From: Acidobacteriota bacterium
GTDB lineage: Bacteria; Acidobacteriota; Blastocatellia; Chloracidobacteriales; JADJPF01
Reading direction: 5' to 3'
Assembly: GCA_016213785.1 (NCBI GenBank)
Contig: JACQZQ010000003.1
Coordinates: forward strand, 62,001-126,000
DNA length: 64,000 nucleotides
Shown: piece after piece, positions 8,634 through 19,100 of the stretch
How positions within the stretch are numbered: the stretch's first letter is position 1
Layout: every line of letters begins with the position of its first letter
Program-made: the position numbers and the translations under genes
The notes under the pieces: model-generated
Database searches by the model: none
What the model was told of the DNA's origin: nothing
What the model saw: only the letters and a program-made list of their open reading frames with translations

Positions 8634-8648
8634 AAATCTTAGCTTTAG
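8619..8648 (+). terminator. Hairpin terminator after small membrane protein
   Basis: Perfect 11-bp stem AAAGCTAAGAT (8619-8629) with ATCTTAGCTTT (8638-8648), 8-base loop containing the stop codon of the small frame. The trailing T-run is short, so strength is uncertain. Confidence 0.6.
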
Positions 8649-8797
8649 TTAATTATAAAACCTTGTAAAATACGTAAGTATAAACATTATTCTGGCAAAA
8701 CATATTTTTTAGTTGCAAAATTAGCGCTTAAGATGCTTGACATAAAAGAGGTGCTTCTGTAGAGTAAGCACTTCGCAATAAAACGTATTAGCAAAAC

Positions 8798-8871
8798 CGG
8801 GGAGTGGCGTAGTCTGGTAACGCGCTTGGTTTGGGACCAAGAGACCGGTGGTTCGAATCCACTCTCCCCGA
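8798..8871 (+). tRNA. tRNA-Pro (anticodon TGG)
   Basis: Cloverleaf is complete: acceptor CGGGGAG with CTCCCCG, anticodon stem CTTGG/CCAAG around loop TTTGGGA giving anticodon TGG, and T-arm GTGG-TTCGAATC-CCAC. Discriminator base A, CCA not encoded. Confidence 0.95.
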
Positions 8872-8887
8872 TCAAACCTTAGAATTT

Positions 8888-8961
8888 GCGCCCATAGCTC
8901 AGCAGGATAGAGCAACGGCCTTCTAAGCCGTAGGTCTGTGGTTCGAATCCACATGGGCGTA
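8888..8961 (+). tRNA. tRNA-Arg (anticodon TCT)
   Basis: Acceptor GCGCCCA pairs with TGGGCGT (a terminal G-U pair), anticodon stem ACGGC/GCCGT surrounds loop CTTCTAA with anticodon TCT, T-arm TGTGG-TTCGAATC-CCACA. It follows tRNA-Pro by 16 bases, so the two are a tandem transcription unit. CCA not encoded. Confidence 0.95.
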
Positions 8962-9356
8962 TAAAAGAATTATATAACTTACCTAAATTATCTTATCTTA
9001 ATCAAAATCATCTTATACTAAACACTTTACCTACTCCAATAAATAAACAAAACTTATAACACCAAATAACAAATTCATCCCAGACTAGAAGTTAAACACT
9101 GCTTCACTAAAAACTCACATATTGGCACATCAACTTCCAACATGCGCGAGCGTCTATTAATTGAATTTTACAGTCTGGACTAGGAGCATAAGGCTCAATC
9201 AAACTTGGAAATCATATGTTGTAAACACAAACGCGAGCCATTTTTTGTAAACGCGATTTGGCATTTTAATATATTTTTTAAGATAATATACTTCAACACA
9301 CTGTTACATAATCTTCTATATGCTAAAAACCTTATCTGGAAAGGGGTTTTAACCCA
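8962..9356. other. Intergenic region between tRNA-Arg and the ATPase pair
   Basis: AT-rich with two imperfect direct repeats containing TTGTAAAC and AACGCG (about 9221-9236 and 9246-9257), which may be a binding site upstream of the ATPase gene. I found no repeat of the tRNA-Arg 3' end that would mark an attachment site, and no integrase. Confidence 0.4.
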
Positions 9357-10700
9357 ATGCCTCAAAATTGGACAGAAATTAGAAATACTTTTTCTCCTCA
9401 AGAATCTGTGCCTCCTCATCAATTAGATAAATGGTTTGTTGAACGGTTAAATAGTCCTATAGATACATTTGTTGAGTTACTTTCACCTAATACGAATCCA
9501 GAAAGGCATATTTTAGTAGGACAGCCTGCTAGCGGTAAAAGTTCAGAACTAACAAAACTTGCTGCTGAACTCAAAAAACAACATGATTCTTTGGTTGTAA
9601 GATTTGATTTGGTTAATAACCTAGATGTTGAAAGAGCTAACCCTATTGAAATAATTTTTTTGATGGGTGCAGCAATTTTTAAGTCAGCTACTCTTGAACT
9701 GCCTTCTGCAACTCAGCCTGACAGAAGTTTGTTAGATGAATTACAAAAAGGGCTAGAATCTATTGTTCATACTTACACTGACAATAAAGAATTTAGTTTA
9801 GACTTAAATAAGCTATTAGAAGGATTGGTGGTTTTTAGTGGAGCTACTTTTGCTGGAGCAGTTGGGGCAGTTGCAGTAAAAGGTATCTATGATAAGCTTA
9901 AAGACAACTTTCGTTTTGTATCAAGTACTAATACTCAAATAGCTCGTAAATTAGAAGTAGAACCAAGTGTTGAAGTTTTAATACAGATTCTAAATAAGAT
10001 TATTGATGATGTACATTTTAAGTCAAATCGCTCAGTAGTAGTATTAATGGATGGATTAGACAAATTAAGAGATTTAGAGGTAATTGAGACAAATTTTTTA
10101 AATAATAAATTCTTAAATGGCCCCAAATGTCATATAGTTTATACAGGCCCACTAGATCTTTACTATTCTCCTGCTTTTGGAGAAGTTCGTTCCCGTTTTA
10201 ATATAGTTCCTTTTGCTCATATCAAATTACATGATCGGGGTGACTCAAATTTAACCTATCCTGACGGATTTTCTTTTATGAAAAAAGTTGTGGAGCGTAG
10301 GTTAAATTCCTTACATTTAGAAATGAATGATATAATAGAGCCTATGGCTCTTAATACTATTATTAAAGGGAGCGGCGGGGTTATGCGTGATTTTATTCGT
10401 CTAATTCAAAGTGCTGCCCTACAAGCCCAAGTAGCTAAAAAGGAAAAAATAGAAATACAAGAAGCTGTAAAAGTGCTTAATGAACTTCGTCGCCAATTAA
10501 AGGCTCAGCTTACACCTGATTATGAAGAAATCTTAGATGAAGTTCGGCACACCAATCGACGTGTAGCTGATAAAGACGGGCGTGGAGATAAATGCGATCT
10601 AATGTTACGTAATGATTTAGTCTTAAACTATGTTAATGATGATATTTGGTTTGATGTTCATTCTGCTTTAACCAATGAACCTTGGAAAATCCCTACTTAA
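9357..10700 (+). CDS. P-loop ATPase, first gene of an ATPase/NACHT pair
   Basis: The 447-residue product has a Walker A loop GQPASGKS at about 55-62 and Walker B VVVLMDGLDKL at about 227-237. A GSGGVMRDFIRLI segment near 338-350 resembles the region after the core in AAA/STAND ATPases that read substrate or partner state. Residues about 157-177 are Gly/Ala/Val-rich and hydrophobic and could insert in or lie against a membrane. Start is the ATG after AAAGGGG. The gene lies nine bases ahead of a NACHT ATPase on the same strand, so both proteins are almost certainly made together. I recognise this as a recurrent type of ATPase partner but know no assigned function; a conflict or immune signalling role is inference from the NACHT partner and the position next to tRNA genes. 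Confidence 0.75.
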   Translation: MPQNWTEIRNTFSPQESVPPHQLDKWFVERLNSPIDTFVELLSPNTNPERHILVGQPASGKSSELTKLAAELKKQHDSLVVRFDLVNNLDVERANPIEIIFLMGAAIFKSATLELPSATQPDRSLLDELQKGLESIVHTYTDNKEFSLDLNKLLEGLVVFSGATFAGAVGAVAVKGIYDKLKDNFRFVSSTNTQIARKLEVEPSVEVLIQILNKIIDDVHFKSNRSVVVLMDGLDKLRDLEVIETNFLNNKFLNGPKCHIVYTGPLDLYYSPAFGEVRSRFNIVPFAHIKLHDRGDSNLTYPDGFSFMKKVVERRLNSLHLEMNDIIEPMALNTIIKGSGGVMRDFIRLIQSAALQAQVAKKEKIEIQEAVKVLNELRRQLKAQLTPDYEEILDEVRHTNRRVADKDGRGDKCDLMLRNDLVLNYVNDDIWFDVHSALTNEPWKIPT

Positions 10701-10709
10701 TAGAAATTT

Positions 10710-13040
10710 ATGTCCGAAGAACGTGACCTGTTAGAACAAATAACCCTACTAGAAGCTTATTTGCTATCTGGGCCAAATTGTCTACTTATAGTTGCTACAT
10801 CTGATAATGATATAGAAAAAGGGATTTCTGAGGAAATTAAATTAAGAATAGAAAGAGAAGTTTCTGTAAACACTTTTACTTATAGCTCAAACTCTATTGA
10901 CGAACTAAGCCTATCACAGCAATTAAGCAACCTCCCAAAACCCTCTAGGCGTTCGGTTTTGTTTGTGTTTGGTCTTGATGATTTGCCTAAAGATTCACGA
11001 AATATTGCAATTAACGCTCTAAATTGGGGTAGAGAAACATTAAAGTGGGCTGGTTATTCTGTAGTTCTTTGGGTAAGACTTGGAACACCTCCAGAGTTAG
11101 GAAACCGTGCCCCAGATTTTTTTTCTTGGCGTAGCGATGTTTTTGAATTTGATTTAGCTAAGAACGAAAAAGACCATAAGCAAATATTTGCTCAATTAAG
11201 GCTATTAGCAACATTAGATTCAGATCTAGATGAGCTACGTAAGAATTATTGTAATTACGTAATCCAACAGCAAGATAAGATTGGGTTTCAAGGCTTTGTA
11301 ACAGGTATTGACACAAGGTTTTCTTTAGAACAAGTATTTGTCCCGCTTACTTTATCAAACGTCTATAAACCCCATTTTCCTAGCTTATTAGAGAGTTCTC
11401 CGTTACCTACAATAGAAAATTTACGAACACTTTATGTTCAAGAACTTAAAGAAGAAATTAATCTTAAAGATGCACTCAAACATAAAAAAATAGTTTTATT
11501 GGGGAAATCGGGTTCAGGTAAAACTACTATTTTGAGCTATTTAGCTGTGAGTTTGGCTAAAGATATATTAAATAAACAAAATACACTTGATTTAGAAGTG
11601 CCGCTTTTACCTATCATAGTTTGGCTACCTATTTTGAAAGATGAATTGCAAACCTATCAAACAAGTAATGTAGTGGAATTAGAAAACTTGTTAGTTTTAT
11701 ATTTTGTTAAGCAAAATTTGCAAAATCTATCAAAACTATTTGCTAATGTGTTTGAGAAACAAAGAGCAATGATTTTATTAGATGGGTTTGATGAAATAAC
11801 TTATAAAGAGCAAATAATTTTAACAGGTCTGATTTCTAATTTTATAAAAAAGTATCCTTTAACATACTTAATCGTTACAGGTCATCGATTTGCTTTTAAC
11901 AAAAAAGTATTTTTAGAAGAGTTTGCTATATTAAAAATCAACCCACTAAATAGTTTTACTATAAAACAGTTTGTTCAAAAATGGTCTTTTGCATATGAAT
12001 CAATAAACTCAGTACCTAGTAGAATGGAGGAACAAACAAAACTTCGGGCAAATAGCCTTTTAGTTGCGCTAAATCTACCTAAACTTTTGAGTCTTGCTTA
12101 TAGCCCTATGATGTTGACCCTATTAGTTCTGTTTCGTAGTAGAATAGCTAGGTTACCTATCTATAGCAGTATAAAGCTCTACTATCAAGATTATGTAAGA
12201 GTAATTATTAAAGCTTTTATAATAGATAGTGAAAAATCTATTAGTACATTTTCCTTGCAACAAATAAAATACTTAAAAAATGAAACATTTTTGTTTGAAA
12301 TATTTGCCTATGTTGCTTTTTTAGTGCAAATAGAAAGAAAAAGATTCTTTACTTATAACAAACTAGAAATTAGCATAAAAGATTTTTTAATGGATTATGA
12401 AGGTCTTCAAAATAATGAAGCTGAAATATTAGCTCAAGGTCTTGCAAAAATAGTTACAAAGCATATAAAGCTTATAAACCGATCCTTAAATTTATTTTAC
12501 TTTGTACACACAAACATCCAAAAATATTTAGTATCTTATTATTTAACAACTGTACTTAGTAAGCGTGGTCAAAATTTTATAACTTATTACCAACAACTAA
12601 GAGACTCTATTTACTTACCTCAATGGCAGGAAATTATTGTATTTACAGTCACCAGTTTAAGTAAAGAAGAAGCACAGGATCTTATAAAACAAATCCTTAA
12701 TGCACATAATAATTTTGATAGTTTTTTTGAAAACTTAGCAGAACTAAAACAAAGTGAGTTAGATAGCGAAAAACGAAAAAATATCTGTTACTCTATTGCT
12801 AACCTTTTATTAGCTGGATATTGTGTAAAAGAAGAAGAAATTAATGCCTCCTTAGGCTTAGTAGTCTTGAAAAGAAAAATTCAAGAGGCTCTTGTTAAAC
12901 TATGGTATGAAATACCTAATATCCCATTCTCCCTTCTTGAAACCCCAGAAAGTTATATTACTCACGAGTATATAATAGGGTCACTACATGAACTTTTAAT
13001 AGAATCAGAGGCTTTTGATTTAATAGAAAACAAAAGCTAG
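10710..13040 (+). CDS. NACHT-type STAND ATPase, second gene of the pair
   Basis: The 776-residue product has three parts. Residues 1-150 form an alpha/beta region (LLIVAT near 25, RSVLFVFGLDDLP near 81, WAGYSVVLWVRL near 113) ending in the striking APDFFSWRSDVFEF motif (about 134-147), a degenerate or regulatory NTPase-like domain. Residues about 200-215 hold the SLEQVFVPL lead-in commonly seen before NACHT domains. The NACHT core has Walker A GKSGSGKT (265-272), Walker B MILLDGFDEI (354-363) and a sensor segment LIVTGHRF (387-394). The C-terminal 370 residues are helical without clear TPR, WD or leucine-rich repeats, so no ligand-sensing repeat is recognisable. NACHT ATPases in bacteria act as oligomerising switches, many antiphage; that role here is inference. 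No nuclease or TIR effector is fused. Confidence 0.8.
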   Translation: MSEERDLLEQITLLEAYLLSGPNCLLIVATSDNDIEKGISEEIKLRIEREVSVNTFTYSSNSIDELSLSQQLSNLPKPSRRSVLFVFGLDDLPKDSRNIAINALNWGRETLKWAGYSVVLWVRLGTPPELGNRAPDFFSWRSDVFEFDLAKNEKDHKQIFAQLRLLATLDSDLDELRKNYCNYVIQQQDKIGFQGFVTGIDTRFSLEQVFVPLTLSNVYKPHFPSLLESSPLPTIENLRTLYVQELKEEINLKDALKHKKIVLLGKSGSGKTTILSYLAVSLAKDILNKQNTLDLEVPLLPIIVWLPILKDELQTYQTSNVVELENLLVLYFVKQNLQNLSKLFANVFEKQRAMILLDGFDEITYKEQIILTGLISNFIKKYPLTYLIVTGHRFAFNKKVFLEEFAILKINPLNSFTIKQFVQKWSFAYESINSVPSRMEEQTKLRANSLLVALNLPKLLSLAYSPMMLTLLVLFRSRIARLPIYSSIKLYYQDYVRVIIKAFIIDSEKSISTFSLQQIKYLKNETFLFEIFAYVAFLVQIERKRFFTYNKLEISIKDFLMDYEGLQNNEAEILAQGLAKIVTKHIKLINRSLNLFYFVHTNIQKYLVSYYLTTVLSKRGQNFITYYQQLRDSIYLPQWQEIIVFTVTSLSKEEAQDLIKQILNAHNNFDSFFENLAELKQSELDSEKRKNICYSIANLLLAGYCVKEEEINASLGLVVLKRKIQEALVKLWYEIPNIPFSLLETPESYITHEYIIGSLHELLIESEAFDLIENKS

Positions 13041-13190
13041 TTAACTAAAATACTCAAAATAACTTGGAAATCTTTTTCTATAAGGGTTTGATAGTGTTTT
13101 AAGTTTTACTTATTATCTAAATCATTAGCTGCTTAACCAAGTTTTATAATATATTATTTGTCTATTTGTCTGTCTATGTCAGGGGAAATT

Positions 13191-16100
13191 ATGTCTAGGT
13201 TAAATCTGCGTAACTTATTTTCTATAGATAACTTGCGTAAAAAACTAATAATCTCCTCGCTTTTAATAATGGCTTTTGTTGCTTTAATAATAGGTTTATT
13301 AGCTGCCTATGTAAGAAGTGAAAAGTTTAATCAATTTGTTATTTCGCAAATAAAAGCTAGTGCTCCTTTATATGGACTACGTGTTGAAATAGAAGGCTTT
13401 GGTTTTAGCTTAAATCCCAGCCAAGCAAAATTAAAAAATCTTAAAGTTTTTAATAAAAAAACAGATGAGCTATTACTTGAAACAGAGCAAACAGAGCTAA
13501 ACCTTGAAATTATTGACCTTTATGCCCTTAAACTTAAACGCAAAGTAATATTAAAAGAATTAAATCTTAAAGGCTTAAAGCTTTTTTTAGAGTTTAGCCC
13601 TAATGGTAGAAATAGTCTTATAGGCATAGATGCGCCTAATAAGAATGATTCTAGCAGTTCTAGCACTATTGAAATTGATAGTTCAGTCTTACAAATAACG
13701 ATTACTGATAGTAGTCTATCCTTAAAAGATAATATAAATAGTATTGACCTTAAGCTAGATAAGCTTGGGATAGATGCTAGATTAAAAACTACTACTCAAG
13801 TAGAGGTAAAAGTAAAAGCTGAAGGTGGACTTTCTTATAAAGATTACAACGCTAAAATAGACTCTATTTTAATTGATGGAATATTTAGCGACCAAGGTTT
13901 AGAACTCCAGCCAAGTTTTTTTGTAACCAATTTAGGGAAAATAGAACTCAAAGGAGAGCTAAAAGATTGGAAAAAACTAGAGCATAAGCTAGAAATTCAA
14001 GGCCAAACAGAAAATTTAGATGTTGCTGACCTAAAAATAAAAGGCCAAAGTGCTTTTCAAGGAAAAATTGTTGGTGATAAAAATTCATCTTGCTTAAGTG
14101 GAAACTTAAGTGTAGCTGACCTAAAAGTGGCTGAAAGTCATCTTGTAGGGTTAGAAGTCGTTAATTTAGAACTTATTACAGGGACAAGGTTTGATTTAGC
14201 TACGCAAAAAATTAAACTTGAGTCAATTAATGTAAACCCAATAAATGCAAAAAATATAGAGATTCCTACACTAAAGGGAAGTTTTTCAAATAATAGCTTC
14301 GAGTTTGTTTTACCAAAACTATCAACTAGTTCAATGACTGCACCTAAGAGCCAAATAAGTGGTATTGAGCTAAAAGATATAAACTTAAAGCTTTTGGATA
14401 AAAATTTAGAAACTAGTGTTAAACAAGCTTTAATTGCAAATGTCGTAGTCCCAAACACTAAAGTAAATTCTATAAAACTAGCTCAATTAACTGCTCAAAT
14501 AACAGGCTCTAATTATAATATAAAAAGTGACTTAGCTATATCACAAGCAATATTTAATAATATTCAAGCAGATGAGATTAATAGTAAGCTCTTTTTAGAA
14601 AATAATATCCTTACGCTTTCAAAACTAAGGACAAATTTACTAGGAGGTCAAGCTAGTCTAGATGCTGAAATTGCTTTATCTGGTAAATCAATTTCTCGTT
14701 TGCAAACTAATTTTGAACAAATTAATAGTGCTGAGCTTGGTAAATTATTCCAAAAAGAGCCTTTACCAATTACAGGATTAATTAAAGGTAACAGCGAGTT
14801 AACATGGCCTGGAATTGATTTTCTTCAAGCAAGCGGAGAGCTAAAAGCCAATATTCAAGGGCAAACAACAGATACTGATAAATTACCGCTTACCGCTCAA
14901 CTAATTGCACAAGCCCAAACTGGCAAAATAAATATTAAACCCTTAACTGCTAAATTAGGTAGCACTGATATATTTTTACAAGCAATGGTTTTTCCAAAAA
15001 CTAAGACCATTACAGCAGATTATCAGGTGAAGTCTACTAGTTCTCAGGAGTTATTTTTACTTGCTAAGAACTTAAAATTGCTTGACCAAAAAATTCTAGA
15101 CTATAAAGCTGAACTATCAGGAAACTTAATTGTTAAAGGACAATTAAATGGTACATTTGACAAACTCTTGATTAATAACGCCTTTCAAGCAAGTAATGTG
15201 GGTTTTCAAGGTAATAAATTCCAAAATCTAGTTGGTAAGCTTGAATTAACCCCTGAAGATATTAAGCTTGATATAAGTAATTTATTAGATATTCAAGGTG
15301 GTATGCTTAAGGCTACTTATCAGGGAAAAGCTAATGACCTAGTTAATACAGGTAACTTAAAAGCAGATTTCCAAGATTTTTACTTAGAACTTTATCAACA
15401 GCCTGAAAATAAAGAACTTTTTGTTGGTAAAATTAATGGTAGCGCAGAAATTACTAATCTAAGCGAAAATGGAGAGGCAAGAGCACAACTTAAATTAAAT
15501 AATGTGAAGGTTGGTGGGCAACTCGTTGATTCTGCACAAGTTGAACTTTTTCTAATAAATCAACTTGCTGAACTTACTATTAGTTCTCTAGAACTAGCTT
15601 CGGCTAAAATTAATGGTAAAGGTACTTTAAGCTTAAAAACAAAAGACTTTAGCTTTCAAGGGCAAGTTAAGGATTTAGAACTTGCTAAATTAACTACGGA
15701 TTCAGCATTAGCTGGAATAGTAAATTCTAATCTTCAAATAAATGGTAACATCAATGATCTAAATAATTTACAGCTATCTTTACAAGCTGAGTCTAAAAAT
15801 TTACAAACCCCTACAACTGAATTAGGCCAACTTTCTTTAATTGCTAAGTCTGATAATCAAGGTCGTATTCGTACAGAAATAATTTCCTATTTAATTCCAA
15901 CAAAACCACAAAAAATCTTAGCTATAATTTCCACAAATAAAACGGGTTATCCTATAGAAATAGAGAGCGAGCTATCAGAGTTGGATATTGCACTCTTAAT
16001 GGCTGCTTTTAAGGTTGATACTAAAGGAATGGTTAATAGCAAGCTCTCAGCAAAAATTGCTATTAAAGGTAATATTCTTAATAATAAAGATGAGTTTAGC

Positions 16101-19100
16101 TTGGATAACTTCCAAGGCAATATCCTTCTCACATCTGCTAATGTAAAGCTTTCTGACCAACTACTTAATATTGAAACCCCATGTAATATTACTCTTGAGC
16201 AAGGTAAATTATGTTTAGAGCGAATACGAGTTTTTAGTGATAGCTCAGATATAACTCTTAATGGTCAGCTTGCTTTAACTGGAAATAATACTTTAGAGCT
16301 TGCCACTAATGGCGCTATTAATTTGGCTCAGTTTTCTAGTTTAATCCCTAATAGTTCACTTACTGGGGTTGTGAAAATTGATAGCAAATTAACGGGGACG
16401 GTTAATAAGCCTAATTTATCTGGTAATTTAATGCTTAGCAATTTAGCTTTTTCACGCCAAGATTTACCTATAGAGTTTAGAAATGGTAATGGTTTAATTA
16501 AATTAAATAACGATAAGATTTTTCTAGACAATTTTTCTATAAGGGCAAATGATGGAGAAGTTACAAGTTCTGGACAAGTTAATCTAAAAGGTTTTGATAT
16601 TGCTAATTTACAACTAAAACTTGATGCTAAAGATATAAACTTAATTTATCAATCTGTTGCAATGACTCTAAAAGCAGATGTTTTACTAGAAGGAACTCCA
16701 GCAGATGCAGTAGTTAAAGGAAATGTTAAGGTTTTAGAGGCTATTTATTCAAAACCCTTTGATACAAGCTTATTAAATAGTTCTGTTAGTATTGATGATG
16801 GAACTAAAAGCCTTTTTTCTCCAAGGCTTGATATTAATATTGATGCTAACGAATCCATTATTGTACGTAATCCACAAATTGATACTGTTGCTTCAGCGTC
16901 AATAAGTTTAGGAGGCCAACTTACAAACCCTAATTTAACAGGTCGAATCTCCTTAGAAGGTGGGACTGTTACTCTACGTAAACAACGGTATGATATTACA
17001 CAGGGATTTCTAGATTTACCTGGAGGGATTTTAGTTCCAACCATAGACCTATTAGCAGAAGGCGAAGTTAGCACTTATAGGGTTTTTATTCGTTTTACAG
17101 GGCCAATTGATCAAATAGACTTGGATCTAGAGTCTGAGCCAAACCTGACACGTACAGAAATATTAGCTTTAATTACTACAGGTCGAACCGAGTTAGGTGG
17201 AGGAGAAAACCAAGATTTAACAACTACTGGGCTTAACACAGGGGCTAATTTAATAGCCCAAGAGTTTATTTCTAAGCCCTTTGGCCGTAAAGCAGAACAA
17301 TTTTTAGGGCTAAATCAATTTCAAGTTGATCCAGTAATTCGCCCAAATGAAAACCCTTCTGCTCGTTTAACTTTGGGTAGAGAAATTATCCCTAAGCTTT
17401 CCTTTACTTATTCAACCAGCCTTTCTAGCAGTAAAGACCAAACCATTGCACTTGAATATAAACTCTCAAACCGATTTTCTTCATTGTTTACTTTTACTCA
17501 AGGGGGTGGGACATCTACTAAAGGTAATACTAAAGATAGTGATTATACTTTTGAAATACGTGGGCGAGAGCGCTTTTCACTCAGTGGAAAAGGCAATCTA
17601 GAGAAAAACGCTACACTCTCAACTATGACTAGCTTTAAGCCTTTAAGTTTTCCAAACGCTGAGGTTATTATAGATAAACCAGATGATATAAAGATTAGTA
17701 GTGATACTCTAAGAGATTTATTACCTATTAAGCGACAAACCTTTAGTAGTCCGCTTGCTAGACTTGGACAAGAAAACCTAACTAATTATTTACAAGAAAA
17801 AGGCTATTTTTTTGCTAAAGTTACCACAAGTTGCGAGCCTTTTGATTGCCAAGGCTCAGACTTAAAAGTCCATTATAAAATTGAACCAGGCACTCGTTAT
17901 GAGGTTAGACAAATATCTATTACAGGAACAAACTTAATCTCTCCTGTTAGTGTTATTAGCCAATTACAATCAAAACAGAAAAGCTTTGTTGGCAAGTTCC
18001 CTATTTTAGGTAGTTTACCATTTGTAGGGGGATTAGCTGATGGTATAACCAGCAATGAACGATTACGCCAAGATAGCGACTTAATTCGCCAACAAGTTAT
18101 TGACTTAGGCTATCGTCAAGCTACTGTGTCTTATAACTATAATGTTGATAGCGATGGACGAGGGCTAAGAATAAACTTTAGTGTTCAAGAAGGAGCAATT
18201 AGCCGAATAAGTCAAATAGACTTACTTGGAGTAAATAGCTTAAGTAAAGAAGAATTAAGACAAGAAATCCCTATTAATTTAGGTGATCCTTTTATCCCTT
18301 CTAGACCTCGTGAAGTAGCCCAAAAGTTAGTAGATTATTATGCCCAGCAAGGCTATTTAGATGCAAAAATTGATCTAGAAATAGAACAAATGCCTAATAA
18401 TAATGTTAAGCTAATTTATCAAATTAATGAAGGATCAATAGCAACTGTTGGTAATATTGCATTTATAGGAACTGCTGGAATTAATGAAAAAGCCTTAAGT
18501 CGGTTTATTGAGCTAAAGCTAGGTGATGTAATCACCAATAGAAAGTTACAGCAGTTGCAAAAAGATCTTTATGCTACAGGGAATTTCCGAGAAATCCAAA
18601 TTCTTACAATCCCTGGAATAGGGCTAAACCCAACAGATAGACAGGTTTTAATTAAACTAACTGAAGCTAAACCCTTACTTTTAGTTTATGGGTTTGGATT
18701 TTCTAGCGATGATGGGCCAAGAGGCTCTTTAGAGTTAAGTAATACAGATATTCTAAATAGAATTAATAGCGCATCCTTACGTTTACGCTTAGGTAAACGC
18801 GAGCAAACAGTACAATTACAGTTTACCGATCAACGCCCATTTGGTAGCAGATGGTCAACTACTATTTCGACACTTTATAGCCGACTTACAGAATTAAGTG
18901 CTAATAATCAGCAAATTAGCAATGTTGATCAGACAAACTTAAATAACACAACTAATATTGGGTTAAATCGGTTCTTAACCTTTGTACAAACAGAGCGCCG
19001 CTTAACTAATCAAACTCTAATAAGATTTCGTTATAATTTTGAGATTAATAAACTGACTAATTTAGATGATACTCAATCTAATGCATTTGCTGAGACTTCA

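Noticed and set aside
8687-8954. Minus-strand reading frames across the tRNA pair (products beginning MIGESGFEPP and MWIRTTD)
   Set aside because: They are antisense translations of the tRNA-Pro and tRNA-Arg genes, a well-known false-positive protein pattern.
8798-9356. Integrase-mediated genomic island at tRNA-Pro/tRNA-Arg
   Set aside because: No integrase gene and no direct repeat of either tRNA 3' end was found within the window, so an island boundary cannot be claimed.
9205-9426. Overlapping frames around the start of the first ATPase gene
   Set aside because: They overlap the ATPase start in other frames, lack ribosome sites and have no recognisable domain.
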